From Methylotenera sp. UBA6020 (lineage in GTDB: Bacteria; Pseudomonadota; Gammaproteobacteria; Burkholderiales; Methylophilaceae), in NCBI GenBank assembly GCA_002429455.1, contig DIZU01000077.1, positions 41,165 through 47,164 of the forward strand: DNA of 6,000 nt, in the 5' to 3' direction. Shown here in pieces: positions 5,660-6,000 of this stretch (position 1 is the first letter of the stretch; every line of letters starts with the position of its first letter). Below the pieces are notes generated by a model. The model saw nothing but the letters and a program-made list of their open reading frames with translations, did not search any database and had not been told where the DNA came from. Both the position numbers and the translations under genes were made by a program.

Positions 5660-6000
5660 CTAGCGGCAAGTTTGCGGTGTAACGTCCCGGATCAATTCGA
5701 ACCAGAATTCGCTGCCCACTCCGACCGCACTTTGTACGCCGAGGGTGCCACCCATCATTTCTATAAGTTGCTTGGTTACCATCAGGCCGATACCGGTTCC
5801 TTCCTCTATACCGGCTTCTTGCCCGAGGCGGTTGAACGGCTGAAATAGCTGCGCAAGCTTTTCCGGAGGCAAGCCAGCACCGCTGTCTTTGATGCTGATG
5901 CGTATGCGCTCCGGGGCGCTCAAGGTGCACCTCACCTCTATCGTTCCATGTTCGCGGTTGTACTTGACCGCATTGGAAAGCAGGTTGATCAGAACCTGCT
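5660..6000 (-). CDS. Sensor histidine kinase ATPase domain, partial, ends in a frameshift
   Basis: C-terminal part of the HATPase_c domain of a sensor kinase; the gene continues past the right edge, where the sensor (probably PAS) and HisKA phosphoacceptor domains should lie. Visible in order on the minus strand: N box VLINLLSNAVKYN (from about 5995), G1 box DSGAGLPPEKL, F box LFQPFNRLGQ, G2 box GTGIGL, then MMGGTLGVQS and the closing strand GVGSEFWFELI. The frame then stops at TAG 5662-5660 after the unremarkable RDVTPQTCR, exactly where related proteins run through a linker into a receiver domain. That receiver is encoded immediately downstream in another frame. The ATP-binding boxes are intact. 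An ATG at 5935 lies within the domain and is not the true start. G+C is visibly higher than in rep, uup or csp. Confidence 0.85.
   Translation of the reverse strand, partial: QVLINLLSNAVKYNREHGTIEVRCTLSAPERIRISIKDSGAGLPPEKLAQLFQPFNRLGQEAGIEEGTGIGLMVTKQLIEMMGGTLGVQSAVGVGSEFWFELIRDVTPQTCR

Noticed and set aside
5568..5930. Minus-strand open frame of 120 codons across the kinase/receiver junction
   Set aside because: It is the third frame, with no domain similarity; the kinase and receiver motifs lie in the two other frames.

Overview
The window looks like part of a betaproteobacterial genome of moderate to low G+C. The family Methylophilaceae (Methylotenera-like methylotrophs) is my best guess. 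It rests on protein resemblance (Rep, Uup, a stand-alone IF-1 with a C-terminal tail, a 67-residue cold-shock protein) and is an inference. The first 12 bases match the 3' end of the Nextera transposon mosaic end, so position 1 is almost certainly a contig edge carrying adapter, and the first gene is cut there.

Layout. 14-1309 (+): C-terminal two thirds of the Rep DNA helicase. 1346-3286 (+): Uup, a duplicated-ATPase ABC-F protein, 36 bases downstream and probably co-transcribed. 3287-3646: no gene, but several inverted repeats, a short tandem repeat and a possible small RNA. 3647-3679: a strong bidirectional terminator. 3693-3896 (-): a CspA-family cold-shock protein with a good sigma-70 promoter (4035-4007) and a leader of about 100 nt. 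4263-4520 (+): infA (IF-1), divergent from csp, starting at TTG and carrying a basic C-terminal tail. 4540-4599: overlapping terminator-like hairpins facing both ways. 4670-4846 (-): a 58-codon gene of unknown function with a strong ribosome binding site and a promoter overlapped by a Fur-like box. 4900-5157: no gene. 5158-6000 (-): the C-terminal part of a hybrid sensor histidine kinase whose ATPase and receiver domains lie in different reading frames; it runs off the right edge.

How the genes relate. Rep and Uup both act on genome maintenance (replication-fork restart; suppression of transposon precise excision and branched-DNA binding), which fits one transcription unit. Csp and IF-1 are both small OB-fold RNA-binding proteins tied to translation at low temperature, and they share a divergent control region. 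The kinase/receiver genes are visibly richer in G+C than the rest and may be a separate acquisition. The points most worth checking are the small Fur-box gene, the kinase frameshift, the csp leader hairpin, the TTG-started infA, and the adapter residue.
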